Assembly (NCBI GenBank): GCA_937897985.1
Contig: CALCBD010000061.1
Coordinates: 62,001-126,000 of the forward strand
Length of the DNA stretch: 64,000 nt
Reading direction: 5' to 3'
From: an uncultured Paludibacter sp.
GTDB lineage: Bacteria > Bacteroidota > Bacteroidia > Bacteroidales > Paludibacteraceae
In this document: piece after piece, positions 27,489 to 36,300 of the stretch
Layout: each line of letters begins with the position of its first letter
Numbering within the stretch: the first letter of the stretch is position 1
The notes under the pieces: model-generated
The model's input: only the letters and a program-made list of their open reading frames with translations
Told to the model about the DNA's origin: nothing
Database searches by the model: none
Program-made: the position numbers and the translations under genes

Positions 27489-28523
27489 TTAGTTTCTGAT
27501 TACTTTCCGCGACGAATCACCCGGTATAAGTTCAGGTTCGGAGTAAGCAAAAGTCTTCACTTCAAGTTCGCCCCGTTCAATTTTGTCAACCAGGATATTG
27601 GTGGCTTCGGTAGCGATTCTTTCCAATGGTTGCCTGATGTGGGTAACCGAGGAATAAAACAGATTAAACACATCGTTCCGGTTGAAGGCAACCACCGCCA
27701 GGTCGTCGGGAATTTTCACATTCATTTCCTTGATGCAATACAAACCTGTAATGGCGAGCATATTGGTGAGGAAAATAACAGCTTCCGTTTTTTTTTCGTG
27801 AATCAGTGTTCCCAAAACTGCTTTAATTTCCTCTTTCGAATTCGACAAATCCACCTTTTCGACATTGATATAACTTTCGAGTCCTGCCTTTTTCATTGTA
27901 TCCTCATATCCTCTGATACGTTCGATCACGTGGTTCATTTCGGTATTATAAGCAATCAGTGCGATATTTTTGTGTCCCTGTTCGATTAAATGACCGGTTG
28001 TCAGTTCGGTTGCTCTGTAATTGTTGAGGCATGAGAAACTGACATCGAGTGTCGGAAAATTACGGTCAATCAGCACCAACGGAGTATTGCTCTCGTGCAA
28101 TTTTCTGATCACCGGTTCCGAACCGTCGCAGGGAACAACAATCAACCCATCCACCCCCTTATTCAGCAACACATCAATCAACCGGCGGGTGTTATTCAGG
28201 TCTTCCTGCGAACTGCTGAAAATCACCGTATATCCCAGTTCTTCGGCTCTGCTTTCGACGATACGCGCTATGGACGAATAAAAAGGGTTCGAAATATCCG
28301 TTACAATCAAACCGATTAACTGAGTCTTTCCGCCACGCAGATTACGGGCTATAAGGTTCGGCGAATAATTCATACTCAGTGCTGCGTCCTGAACTTTGCG
28401 GACCATTTCTTCGCTGATCCTGAATTGTCTGGCTTTTCCGTTCAGTACCACCGAAACCAATGTCGTAGATACGCCCAGCGAATTTGCAACATCTTTAATC
28501 GATACTTTTTTTTCTTTTGCCAT
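27489..28523 (-). CDS. LacI/GalR-family transcriptional regulator of PUL A
   Basis: 344 residues from the Met at 28521-28523 (MAKEKKVSIKDVANSLGVS). The frame is open to 28571, but the promoter and operator of the gene lie inside that extension, so the shorter start is right. Residues 8-55 are the LacI helix-turn-helix with the hinge (VSIKDVANSLGVSTTLVS, MNYSPNLIARNLRGGKT), followed by a periplasmic-binding-protein-like effector domain (IGLIVTDISNPFYSSIARIVE, GVDGLIVVPCDGSEP, LVLIDRNF, LAVVAFNRNDV, THIRQPLERIA). It is probably autoregulated and represses PUL A until a sugar effector binds; the effector is unknown. It is transcribed in the same direction as PUL A, 65 bp ahead of it. Confidence 0.95.
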   Translation of the reverse strand: MAKEKKVSIKDVANSLGVSTTLVSVVLNGKARQFRISEEMVRKVQDAALSMNYSPNLIARNLRGGKTQLIGLIVTDISNPFYSSIARIVESRAEELGYTVIFSSSQEDLNNTRRLIDVLLNKGVDGLIVVPCDGSEPVIRKLHESNTPLVLIDRNFPTLDVSFSCLNNYRATELTTGHLIEQGHKNIALIAYNTEMNHVIERIRGYEDTMKKAGLESYINVEKVDLSNSKEEIKAVLGTLIHEKKTEAVIFLTNMLAITGLYCIKEMNVKIPDDLAVVAFNRNDVFNLFYSSVTHIRQPLERIATEATNILVDKIERGELEVKTFAYSEPELIPGDSSRKVIRN

Positions 28524-28543
28524 TTTACGATCGAAATCTTTTG

Positions 28544-28572
28544 CAAATATATTACTAAATCGGTTTAGCAAA
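28544..28572 (-). promoter_or_regulatory. Promoter of the LacI gene with embedded operator O2
   Basis: On the minus strand: -33 element TTTG at 28569-28572, 17-bp spacer, -7 element TATATTTG (TAnnTTTG) at 28544-28551, then 20 bp to the ATG. The operator CTAAATCGGTTTAG (28555-28568) fills the spacer, so a bound repressor would exclude polymerase. This is the clearest promoter in the window and supports autoregulation. Confidence 0.75.
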
Positions 28573-28984
28573 TCATTAGTAGTCTACTTTTAACCTTATT
28601 TAACTATTCACCTGAGTACAGAATATTTTCCTGCATCAAAATTCAAAAAGCAAGCATCTGGTTTTGTGATTTTTAACCAACCTTACCAAAGCCCGGTTAT
28701 TTGTGAGGCATTAGTGTAGATCAATGGATAATGAAAAACCGGTGGATTTCAGGCTGAGCAGTAAATGAGTCATTAAATCAGATGAAATTCAGGTTAATAA
28801 TATTTTTCAAAGCTATTATGAGGATATACAGCAGTTTTGATATGATTTTAAAGGAAAAGTCTGAATGATTTAAATTTCACAAAAACGATTTTTTAACAGA
28901 TAACAATAAAAATTTAACCAAATTGCCGGATATGTGCATTGTATTTTGTAGCTTTGTGGAAAGTAATTCAAACAGCATTGTATT
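28573..28984. other. Divergent intergenic region with a plus-strand promoter
   Basis: 412 bp between the LacI gene and the accessory block, without a credible reading frame. A plus-strand -7 element TAGCTTTG lies at 28949-28956, 28 bp before the ATG of the J-domain-like gene. Nothing else could be recognised; the remainder is AT-rich. Confidence 0.5.
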
Positions 28985-29797
28985 ATGTTGCCCGATCAGA
29001 CTCCCGAACTAAAATTGCTGCATATACAGTTCGATATCCTGCGGAAGGAATTTTCGGAACTTCTGGAGCGAAAAAACGAAATGCTTACCTATGATGAGCC
29101 TTTTCTTACTGCTTTGTATCTGAATGCCATAGGGCAAAGGCTGCATCAGAAATATTGCCTCGGTGTGGAAATAAAAATTCTGTACCGGCGCATACAGCTC
29201 ATGCAGGCATATATCAACCAAAACGTTTATCCCGACAAAAAGCTGATTGAACAAAAACTGGAAAAACAGTTCAGTGAATTTCAGCAGAAAATAGCTGCCG
29301 AAGCCGAAAGGCTGGCGATGGCAAAAAAATTCATGACCGATACCACTTTTTTGCCTCCGCATATTGTTAAAAAAATAAAGGAAGTGTATATTACCATCGT
29401 CAAGAGGCTGCACCCCGATATTAATCCCGAAATCACCGAAAAAGAAAAAGATTTGCTGCTGCAGGCACAGGCAGCATACGAACTGAGTAACCTGGACGCA
29501 TTAAATGCCATTCTGGTGAGCCTGGATTTCAATGCACCGGCCCCGGCAACGGACCCCGCCGGACTGAAAGAACGGGTGGAAAACCTAAAGGAACAGGTGG
29601 AGAAATTAAAAACACTGATAACAGAACTGAACACGAAATTTCCGTTCTCCTACCGCGATAAACTGGCAGACGAAGAGTGGATCAAAGCCGAACAGCAAAG
29701 TCTGGACAATGACATTGCCTCACTCAGCACCGAAAAAATTAAATACTCCGAATACCTCCTGCTGATGGACGACTGGAAACCGCAGGGATTGAAATAA
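28985..29797 (+). CDS. J-domain-like protein with C-terminal coiled coil
   Basis: 270 residues, no signal peptide. The N-terminal half is helical. At about residues 127-172 the sequence IKEVYITIVKRLHPDINPE followed by a helix (DLLLQAQAAYELSNLDAL) matches helices II and III of a J domain around the invariant HPD tripeptide, which in DnaJ-type proteins stimulates Hsp70 ATPase. Helix I and the canonical zinc region are not evident. A predicted coiled coil follows (LKERVENLKEQVEKLKTLITEL, about 194-215). The stop overlaps the ATG of the HIRAN gene (TAATG), suggesting translational coupling. I infer a specialised Hsp70 co-chaperone; the partner is not visible. Confidence 0.7.
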   Translation: MLPDQTPELKLLHIQFDILRKEFSELLERKNEMLTYDEPFLTALYLNAIGQRLHQKYCLGVEIKILYRRIQLMQAYINQNVYPDKKLIEQKLEKQFSEFQQKIAAEAERLAMAKKFMTDTTFLPPHIVKKIKEVYITIVKRLHPDINPEITEKEKDLLLQAQAAYELSNLDALNAILVSLDFNAPAPATDPAGLKERVENLKEQVEKLKTLITELNTKFPFSYRDKLADEEWIKAEQQSLDNDIASLSTEKIKYSEYLLLMDDWKPQGLK

Positions 29798-30210
29798 TGC
29801 AATGCACTGAAATTTTCTATGTTATGAACGAAATTGTAAAACTCACACCCGAATTAATTGAACTGATAGGCAGTGGTGGCGTGGATGCGCTGTTGCCATT
29901 CAGTCGCGAAATTTACCTGTTTGATATAGTGGTAGCAGGAACAGGTTATTGCGAACACGTCGAAGAAATTGAACCACAGCTACAGCCCGACACAGTACTG
30001 AAAATGATTCGCCAACCACAAAACGAACACGACCAGTTAGCTATAGGCATTTACCACAGCAATACCCGACTCGGCTGGGTACCAATGGAACACAATACCG
30101 TTATCTCCCGCCTGATGGATGCCGGCAAAGCCTTCTTCTGCCGCGTAGTCTACACCAAACGCATCAACGACTGGCTTAAAGTGAAAGTAAAGATTTTTAT
30201 GGTGGAATGA
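29797..30210 (+). CDS. HIRAN-domain protein
   Basis: 137 residues (128 if the second ATG at 29824, MNEIVKLTPELIEL, is used). After a helical N-terminus, residues ~32-137 match the HIRAN domain (PF08797): FDIVVAGTGYCEHVEEIEPQL, MIRQPQNEHDQLAIGIYHSNTRLGWVP and FFCRVVYTKRI. HIRAN domains bind DNA 3' ends or lesions in SWI2/SNF2 helicases such as HLTF; stand-alone bacterial copies are of unknown function. The ATG overlaps the stop codon of the upstream J-domain-like gene, so the two are probably made together. No transmembrane segment. Confidence 0.85.
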   Translation: MQCTEIFYVMNEIVKLTPELIELIGSGGVDALLPFSREIYLFDIVVAGTGYCEHVEEIEPQLQPDTVLKMIRQPQNEHDQLAIGIYHSNTRLGWVPMEHNTVISRLMDAGKAFFCRVVYTKRINDWLKVKVKIFMVE

Positions 30211-30292
30211 GTGATAGTGTCGATTACGACGAGTTTTTCATATTACATTTCAAAAGTTAAGCTATATGAGGTGGATTGTAAAAAAGTTTCAT

Positions 30293-30300
30293 TAGTTTTG
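30293..30300 (+). promoter_or_regulatory. Candidate -7 element of the DUF2075 gene
   Basis: TAGTTTTG matches TAnnTTTG, 23 bp before the ATG at 30324. A TTG lies at 30276-30278, closer than the usual -33 spacing, so only the -7 is well supported. Confidence 0.45.
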
Positions 30301-30323
30301 TATTGTAGCAAATACTAATAGAT

Positions 30324-32300
30324 ATGTTGAATTATTATTACGGAGACTCAATAGATGTATTTCTTGAAAAAAGTACAAGCCAAATCATTGGTGAAATCAC
30401 TTTATCCAACCAATTTGATTCTAATCAGAACACAAATAAATCATGGGTAAGTCAAATTGAGCTTTTGCAATCAAAACTTTCTGGAATGAAAGGACATATT
30501 TATTTCGAGTTTAGTATTCCTCGAATGGGAAAGCGTGTTGACTGCTTGTTGATAATCCAAAATGTCATTTTCGTTATTGAATTTAAAGTTGGGGAAAAAG
30601 AGTTTCTCAGTGCAAATTTCGAACAAGTATGGGATTATGCCCTTGATTTAAAGAACTTTCATAAACCAAGTCATGATGCGTTGATTGTGCCAATATTGTT
30701 GGCAACTGAAGCTAAAGAATTAGATTATCAATTCATCGAAACTATTTATGATGATAAGCTGACAAAGCCTTTTAAAGCGAATAAAAGAAACATTAGAGAT
30801 ATTATAAACCTCTGTTTGATTAATTACGGCAATTCAACCCAAATTGATGCTCTTGATTTTATAACAGGGAGCTATTCGCCAACACCAACTATTATTGAAG
30901 CGGCAGTTTCAATGTATAAAAATCATACAGTAGATGAAATAACAAGAAGAGATGCTGATGCTAAAAATCTGACTGCTACCACTTCAACTGTTTCAGACAT
31001 TATCGACTATGCTCAACAAAATCAGAAGAAGGTAATTTGTTTTGTTACAGGTGTACCTGGTGCAGGAAAAACACTTGTTGGGTTAAACATTGCGACAAAA
31101 CATTTAGATAACGAGAAAGCCACGACCAGCGTATTCTTGTCAGGTAATGGACCTTTAGTTGCCATTTTACAAGAAGCTCTTACAAGAGATCGTGTGCAGC
31201 GTGAAAAAGAAAAAGGTAACAGAATAACAAAAAGCTCTGTCAAAGATAGTGTGAAAGCGTTTATTCAGATCATCCATCATTACAGAGATGCCTATCTTAC
31301 TGACCCCAAAGCACCATATGATCATGTGGCCATATTTGACGAAGCACAACGAGCATGGAATAAAGAACAGACTATCAATTTCATGCGAAGAAAAAAGAAT
31401 CAACCCGATTTTAAATACTCAGAGCCTGAATATCTAATATCTTGCTTAAATCGTCATGAAGATTGGGCAGTTGTTGTTTGTTTAGTTGGTGGCGGACAGG
31501 AAATAAACACAGGTGAAGCCGGTATATCTGAATGGTTATTCGCCATAAAAAACTCATTTCCACATTGGGAAATATGTATTTCTCCAAACTTAACAGATAG
31601 TGAATACGGTGCTATAGATGCAATTGAAGAAATTGAAAAAAGTTGTGTTACCAGATTTGACAAAAGTCTTCATTTGTCTGTCTCAATGCGTTCATACCGT
31701 GCTGAGTATGTTTCGCTATTCATTAAGCAGATTTTAGATCTACAACAATCAGAGGCTCAGAAAACCTTACAAAATATACAAAACAAATACCCTATCGTTA
31801 TAACCCGCGACATTGATAAAGCCAAAAAGTGGTTGAAAGAAAAAGCACGTGGTTCTGAAAGGTATGGTATTGTGGTGTCTTCTCAAGCATATCGTTTAAA
31901 ACCTTTGGCAATAGACGTTAGAGTTGAAACTGATCCGGTGCATTGGTTCTTAGGCAATAAAGACGATGTGCGTTCTTCATATTTTTTAGAAGATGTTGCT
32001 ACTGAATTTCAAGTTCAAGGATTAGAATTGGACTGGGCTTGTGTGACATGGGACGGCGACTTACGATATTCAAAAGAAGGATGGAAAACATATTCTTTTG
32101 TTGGAAGTAAATGGCAAAATATCAATAAAGAAGAACGCAAGAAATATCTTATAAATGCGTATAGAGTACTTTTGACTAGAGCTAGACAAGGAATGGTAAT
32201 CGTTATCCCAGAAGGAAATTCAGAAGATCGCACAAGATTACCTGAGTTTTATGATGAAACATACAAATATTTCAAAAAAATTGGAATAAAAGAAATTTAA
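30324..32300 (+). CDS. Nuclease-helicase protein of the DUF2075 type
   Basis: 658 residues, no signal peptide. The N-terminal ~190 residues contain a probable PD-(D/E)XK nuclease core: an FEF strand, KRVDCLLIIQ (Asp near 73) and VIEFKVG (Glu and Lys near 87-89). The rest is a superfamily 1-like helicase of the DUF2075 family (PF09848), with Walker A GVPGAGKT (243-250), Walker B/DEAQ AIFDEAQRAW (near 336), an SMRSYRAEY segment and a C-terminal RVLLTRARQGMVIVIPEG typical of UvrD/DUF2075 helicases. The gene is clearly more AT-rich than its neighbours, as expected of acquired DNA. Domain combinations of this sort are common in restriction-like defence loci; the actual function is unproven. Confidence 0.82.
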   Translation: MLNYYYGDSIDVFLEKSTSQIIGEITLSNQFDSNQNTNKSWVSQIELLQSKLSGMKGHIYFEFSIPRMGKRVDCLLIIQNVIFVIEFKVGEKEFLSANFEQVWDYALDLKNFHKPSHDALIVPILLATEAKELDYQFIETIYDDKLTKPFKANKRNIRDIINLCLINYGNSTQIDALDFITGSYSPTPTIIEAAVSMYKNHTVDEITRRDADAKNLTATTSTVSDIIDYAQQNQKKVICFVTGVPGAGKTLVGLNIATKHLDNEKATTSVFLSGNGPLVAILQEALTRDRVQREKEKGNRITKSSVKDSVKAFIQIIHHYRDAYLTDPKAPYDHVAIFDEAQRAWNKEQTINFMRRKKNQPDFKYSEPEYLISCLNRHEDWAVVVCLVGGGQEINTGEAGISEWLFAIKNSFPHWEICISPNLTDSEYGAIDAIEEIEKSCVTRFDKSLHLSVSMRSYRAEYVSLFIKQILDLQQSEAQKTLQNIQNKYPIVITRDIDKAKKWLKEKARGSERYGIVVSSQAYRLKPLAIDVRVETDPVHWFLGNKDDVRSSYFLEDVATEFQVQGLELDWACVTWDGDLRYSKEGWKTYSFVGSKWQNINKEERKKYLINAYRVLLTRARQGMVIVIPEGNSEDRTRLPEFYDETYKYFKKIGIKEI

Positions 32301-32573
32301 CGATAACTTAATATAAATTTGCTATTTTATTTGTGTGATATTACCCTACTGGCTTCCTATAAGCCTAATCATGCTTCGGCTTTACTTTTAGCAGTAAGTT
32401 TGGCGGAGTTGATGGTGGTGAAGCTGTAAACCGCAATTTTCAGAAAAAGCAGAAAAGCTCAGCTGTAGTTAAGATAAATTGTTTATTTTTGTGGACTCGG
32501 GTGACTTGTTTGACCAGTATGTGCAACACAGTCAGCTGGGTCAACGAAGTCAACCGTCCTAAAGTAGATAGTT
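32301..32573. other. Intergenic region upstream of the four-helix gene
   Basis: A -7-like TATTTTTG (32484-32491) lies 82 bp before the ATG at 32574. The leader between them contains inverted TTTGACC/GGTCAA half-sites (32519-32525 and 32539-32544). No reading frame was identified. Confidence 0.35.
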
Positions 32574-33146
32574 ATGGAAAATCAGTTCAGAGAAGATGGC
32601 TTTATCCCTAAACACGGAGGATATGAAAATTTGATAACCTTCCAAAAGGCTGATATTATTTTTCACGGGACAAGGTTCTTTTGCAATAAATATATCAGCA
32701 AATATGATCGCACTTTCGACCAGATGGTACAGGCTGCCCGCTCGGGCAAGATGAATATTCTGGAAGGAAGCGAAGCATCGGCCACTTCGAAAGAAACTGA
32801 AATAAAGCTCACCAATGTGGCCAGAGCATCGCTCAAAGAACTACGGGAGGATTATATGGATTTTATACGATCAAACAAACTTACTTATTGGGATAAAAAC
32901 CATCCATATTATCAGGCGCTAACGCAAAAACATCTTGTGGCTAACCCTACCTATGAGCTATACCAGAAAGGAATCGAAAGCGATAACCCGGAAGTAGCTG
33001 CCAATGTGCTGTATAGCCTGACCAATATCACCATTTACATGCTCAAGCAACAACTCAAGCGTCTGGAGACTGATTTTTTACAGGAGGGCGGGTTGCGTGA
33101 GCGAATGACCAAAGCGCGGATCGATTACAGAAATAAGAAGAAATAA
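32574..33146 (+). CDS. Four-helix-bundle (S23-like) protein with suffix domain
   Basis: 190 residues, all helical. The core resembles the S23/four-helix-bundle family (FQKADIIFHGTRFFCNKY, FDQMVQAARSGKMNILEG, TNVARASLKELREDYMDF, LYSLTNITIYMLKQQLKRL), and the extended C-terminus (DFLQEGGLRERMTKARIDYRNKKK) is typical of the four helix bundle suffix-domain subfamily. These proteins are frequent in Bacteroidota, often near mobile or accessory genes, and have no defined function. No signal peptide, so cytosolic. It is separated from the RecQ fusion by 199 bp. Confidence 0.85.
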   Translation: MENQFREDGFIPKHGGYENLITFQKADIIFHGTRFFCNKYISKYDRTFDQMVQAARSGKMNILEGSEASATSKETEIKLTNVARASLKELREDYMDFIRSNKLTYWDKNHPYYQALTQKHLVANPTYELYQKGIESDNPEVAANVLYSLTNITIYMLKQQLKRLETDFLQEGGLRERMTKARIDYRNKKK

Positions 33147-33147
33147 A

Positions 33148-33246
33148 ATGGTTCCAGAAAACAAAATACATTTAATGGACAACCGCATACCCATTCACCC
33201 CGATCAGCAAGCAATATTGCTCTACAACAGCACGCGGGCCTGCTGA
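33148..33246 (+). CDS. Possible 32-residue ORF
   Basis: An ATG 1 bp after the stop of the four-helix gene opens a 32-codon frame (MVPENKIHLM..., ending STRAC). It has no recognisable family, and no ribosome-binding feature other than proximity. It could be a remnant or a coupled small peptide. Confidence 0.2.
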   Translation: MVPENKIHLMDNRIPIHPDQQAILLYNSTRAC

Positions 33247-33345
33247 GAGTGTATGTTCTTGAAATGATCAAAAGTCAAACTTTACAGATGCAATAACCCT
33301 TTTTCAGTTAGTTTATAGTATAAACACATCTTTATGCGTTAGCCC

Positions 33346-36300
33346 ATGAACACCATCGCCTTTATCGATACAGAAATAGATGCCAAAACCAGAAAGGTAT
33401 TGGACATTGGGAGCATTCGAAGCGATGGGAATCTGTATCATAAGGCTTCTTTGACTGAGTTTATACCGTTCTTGCTGGGTACCGACTATATTTGCGGGCA
33501 TAATATACTGAACCACGATTTAAAATATATTGGTCAATCGCTACGACAATCGGAACTTCAGTTGGTAGGTGCTATTGATACCTTGCATCTCTCTCCCTTA
33601 CTCTTTCCCACCAAGCCTTATCATGCTTTATTAAAGGACGATAAACTCCAAACGGAAGAAGTAAACAATCCGCTGAACGATTCAATCAAGGCCCGAGATT
33701 TATTTTACGACGAAGTTTCGGCCTTTATGCGAATGGACGAAACGTTGAAACAGATACTCTACCTGCTGCTGTGGGACAAACGGGAGTTTCGGTCTTTCTT
33801 TCGGTTTATAGGTTATAAATGTGTTGCGCAATCGCCCGAACCATTGATTCGTAGTTTGTTTGCGAATGAAATATGCGAACATGCCGATGTGGCAACAATG
33901 TTGGCGCAACAGCCTGTGGAACTGGCTTACTGTCTGTCGTTGATTCACTCCTTTATTCATTTCAAAAAGATACATTCCATCACACCTCCGTGGGTACTGA
34001 AAAACTATCCGGAAGTGGAACGATTGATGTTGCGCCTCAGGAATAAGCCCTGCATTAGCGGATGTGCCTATTGCAATACCGCACTGGATATTCACAAGGG
34101 GTTGAAACGATTCTTTGGATTTGACACTTACCGCACCTATGGCGGTGAACCTTTGCAGGAGAAGGCGGTAAAAGCAGCAGTCGACAACAAATCATTGTTG
34201 GCCATCTTCCCTACCGGAGGCGGTAAGTCCATTACCTTTCAGGTTCCGGCACTGATGAGCGGAGATAGTGCGAATGGGCTGACCATTGTTATTTCTCCCC
34301 TGCAATCACTGATGAAAGACCAGGTGGATAACCTGGAAAAGAACGGCATTACCGAAGCGGTGACCATCAACGGACTGCTTGACCCGATAGAACGTGCCAA
34401 GTCGTTTGAACGGGTGGAAGATGGTTCGGCTTCTATTCTGTATATTTCGCCGGAGTCCTTGCGCTCGAAGTCGATAGAACGACTGATTCTGGGCAGAAAG
34501 ATTGTGCGTTTTGTAATTGATGAAGCACACTGTTTCTCGGCCTGGGGCCAGGATTTTAGGGTGGATTATCTGTATATCGGTGACTTTATCCGAAACATTC
34601 AGGAAAAGAAAAATCTGGAAGACGGCATACCGGTGTCCTGCTTCACGGCTACAGCCAAGCAAAAGGTGATCGAAGATATTTTGCAGTATTTTAGAGAAAA
34701 ACTATCGATCAATCTCGAAGTGTATAGTTCCAAAGCGTCCAGAACCAACCTCACCTACAAGGTTTTTGAGAAAAACGACGAGGAGGAAAAATATCAAACC
34801 GTGAGGGATTTGATAGAAGAAAAGAACTGTCCCACCATTATTTACGTATCGCGAACTCATAGGGCATATACGCTGGCAGAACGGTTGGTGAAAGATGGTT
34901 TCAGCGCCCGGCCTTATCACGGAAAAATGGATGCGCAGGAGAAAACGGCCAACCAAAATGCCTTTATTGAAGGCGAAGTGCAGATCATGGTGGCTACCTC
35001 GGCCTTTGGCATGGGTGTGGATAAAAAAGACGTGGGGATGGTGATTCACTTTGAAATATCAGATTCACTCGAAAACTATATTCAGGAAGCCGGACGTGCA
35101 GGCAGAGATGAAAAGATTGTGGCTGATTGCTTTGTATTGTTTAATGAAGAAGATTTAAGCAAGCACTTTATTTTGTTGAACCAAACGAAACTTTCTATTC
35201 GTGAGATTCAGCAAATATGGAAGGCCATCAAAGACATTACCCGATTCCGGTCAACAGTATCTAATTCAGCGTTGGAAATAGCCCGTAAAGCCGGTTGGGA
35301 TGAAAATGTAGCCGAGATTGAAACCCGTGTAACAACGGCCATTGCAGCACTGGAGGATGCCGGTTATCTGAAACGTGGACAAAATATGCCACGGGTATTT
35401 GCCAATAGTATTTTATGCAAGAATGCCCAGGAGGCCATTGAAAAGATTAACCGTTCGGAAAAGTTTCAGGAGCCGCAAAAGGAAAAAGGGGTGCGGATTA
35501 TCAAGAAACTGCTGTCCAGCAAAAGCCGCAAGCAAAACACCGATGAAGAAGCCGAGTCGAGGGTGGATTATATCAGCGACGATCTGGGTATTGTAAGGGA
35601 AGAAGTGATCAATATCATTACGCTTTTACGCGAGGAAAAGATATTGGGCGATGCCAAAGACTTATCTGCCTATATCAAGCGGGGTGAGCAGATCAATCGA
35701 TCATTAAGTATTGTAGAATCCTATAGTAAAATTGAAAGATTTTTGCTTCCAAAGATGGAAGAACAGGAAAAAACCTTTCATCTGAAAGTCCTGAATGAAG
35801 AAGCGGAAACAGACGGTTGTACGGATATCAGCATCCAGAAAATAAAAACGATACTCAACTTCTGGGCTATCAAAAACTGGATAAAGCGCAAAAATCTGGA
35901 ATACAGCAAAAATCATCTTGTAGCAGTAAGTCTGCACCCGATAGAACTACTCAGGAATAAGCTGGAAAAACGGCACGAACTGGCGCGCTTTATTATTGAA
36001 TACCTTTATGATAAATGCAATAAGCAAAGTACAGAAGCTGATCAGACCAAAGAAGAATTGTTGGTAGAATTCTCGGTACTTGAACTAAAACTGGCGTATG
36101 AATCGGGGCTAAGTCTGTTCAAGCTGAATATCGAGCCTGACGATGTTGAAGATGCCTTGTTTTACCTCTCGCGGATTGAAGCCATCAAAATTGAAGGCGG
36201 TTTTCTGGTAGTGTACAACCGACTGACCATTGATAGGATTGAACAAAATAATCAGAAGAGATACACAAAGGATGATTACGAAAAGTTGAACCAGTTCTAT

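Noticed and set aside
29009..29634. Minus-strand frames of 117 and 134 codons
   Set aside because: They are antisense to the J-domain-like gene, which has its own promoter and coupled neighbour.
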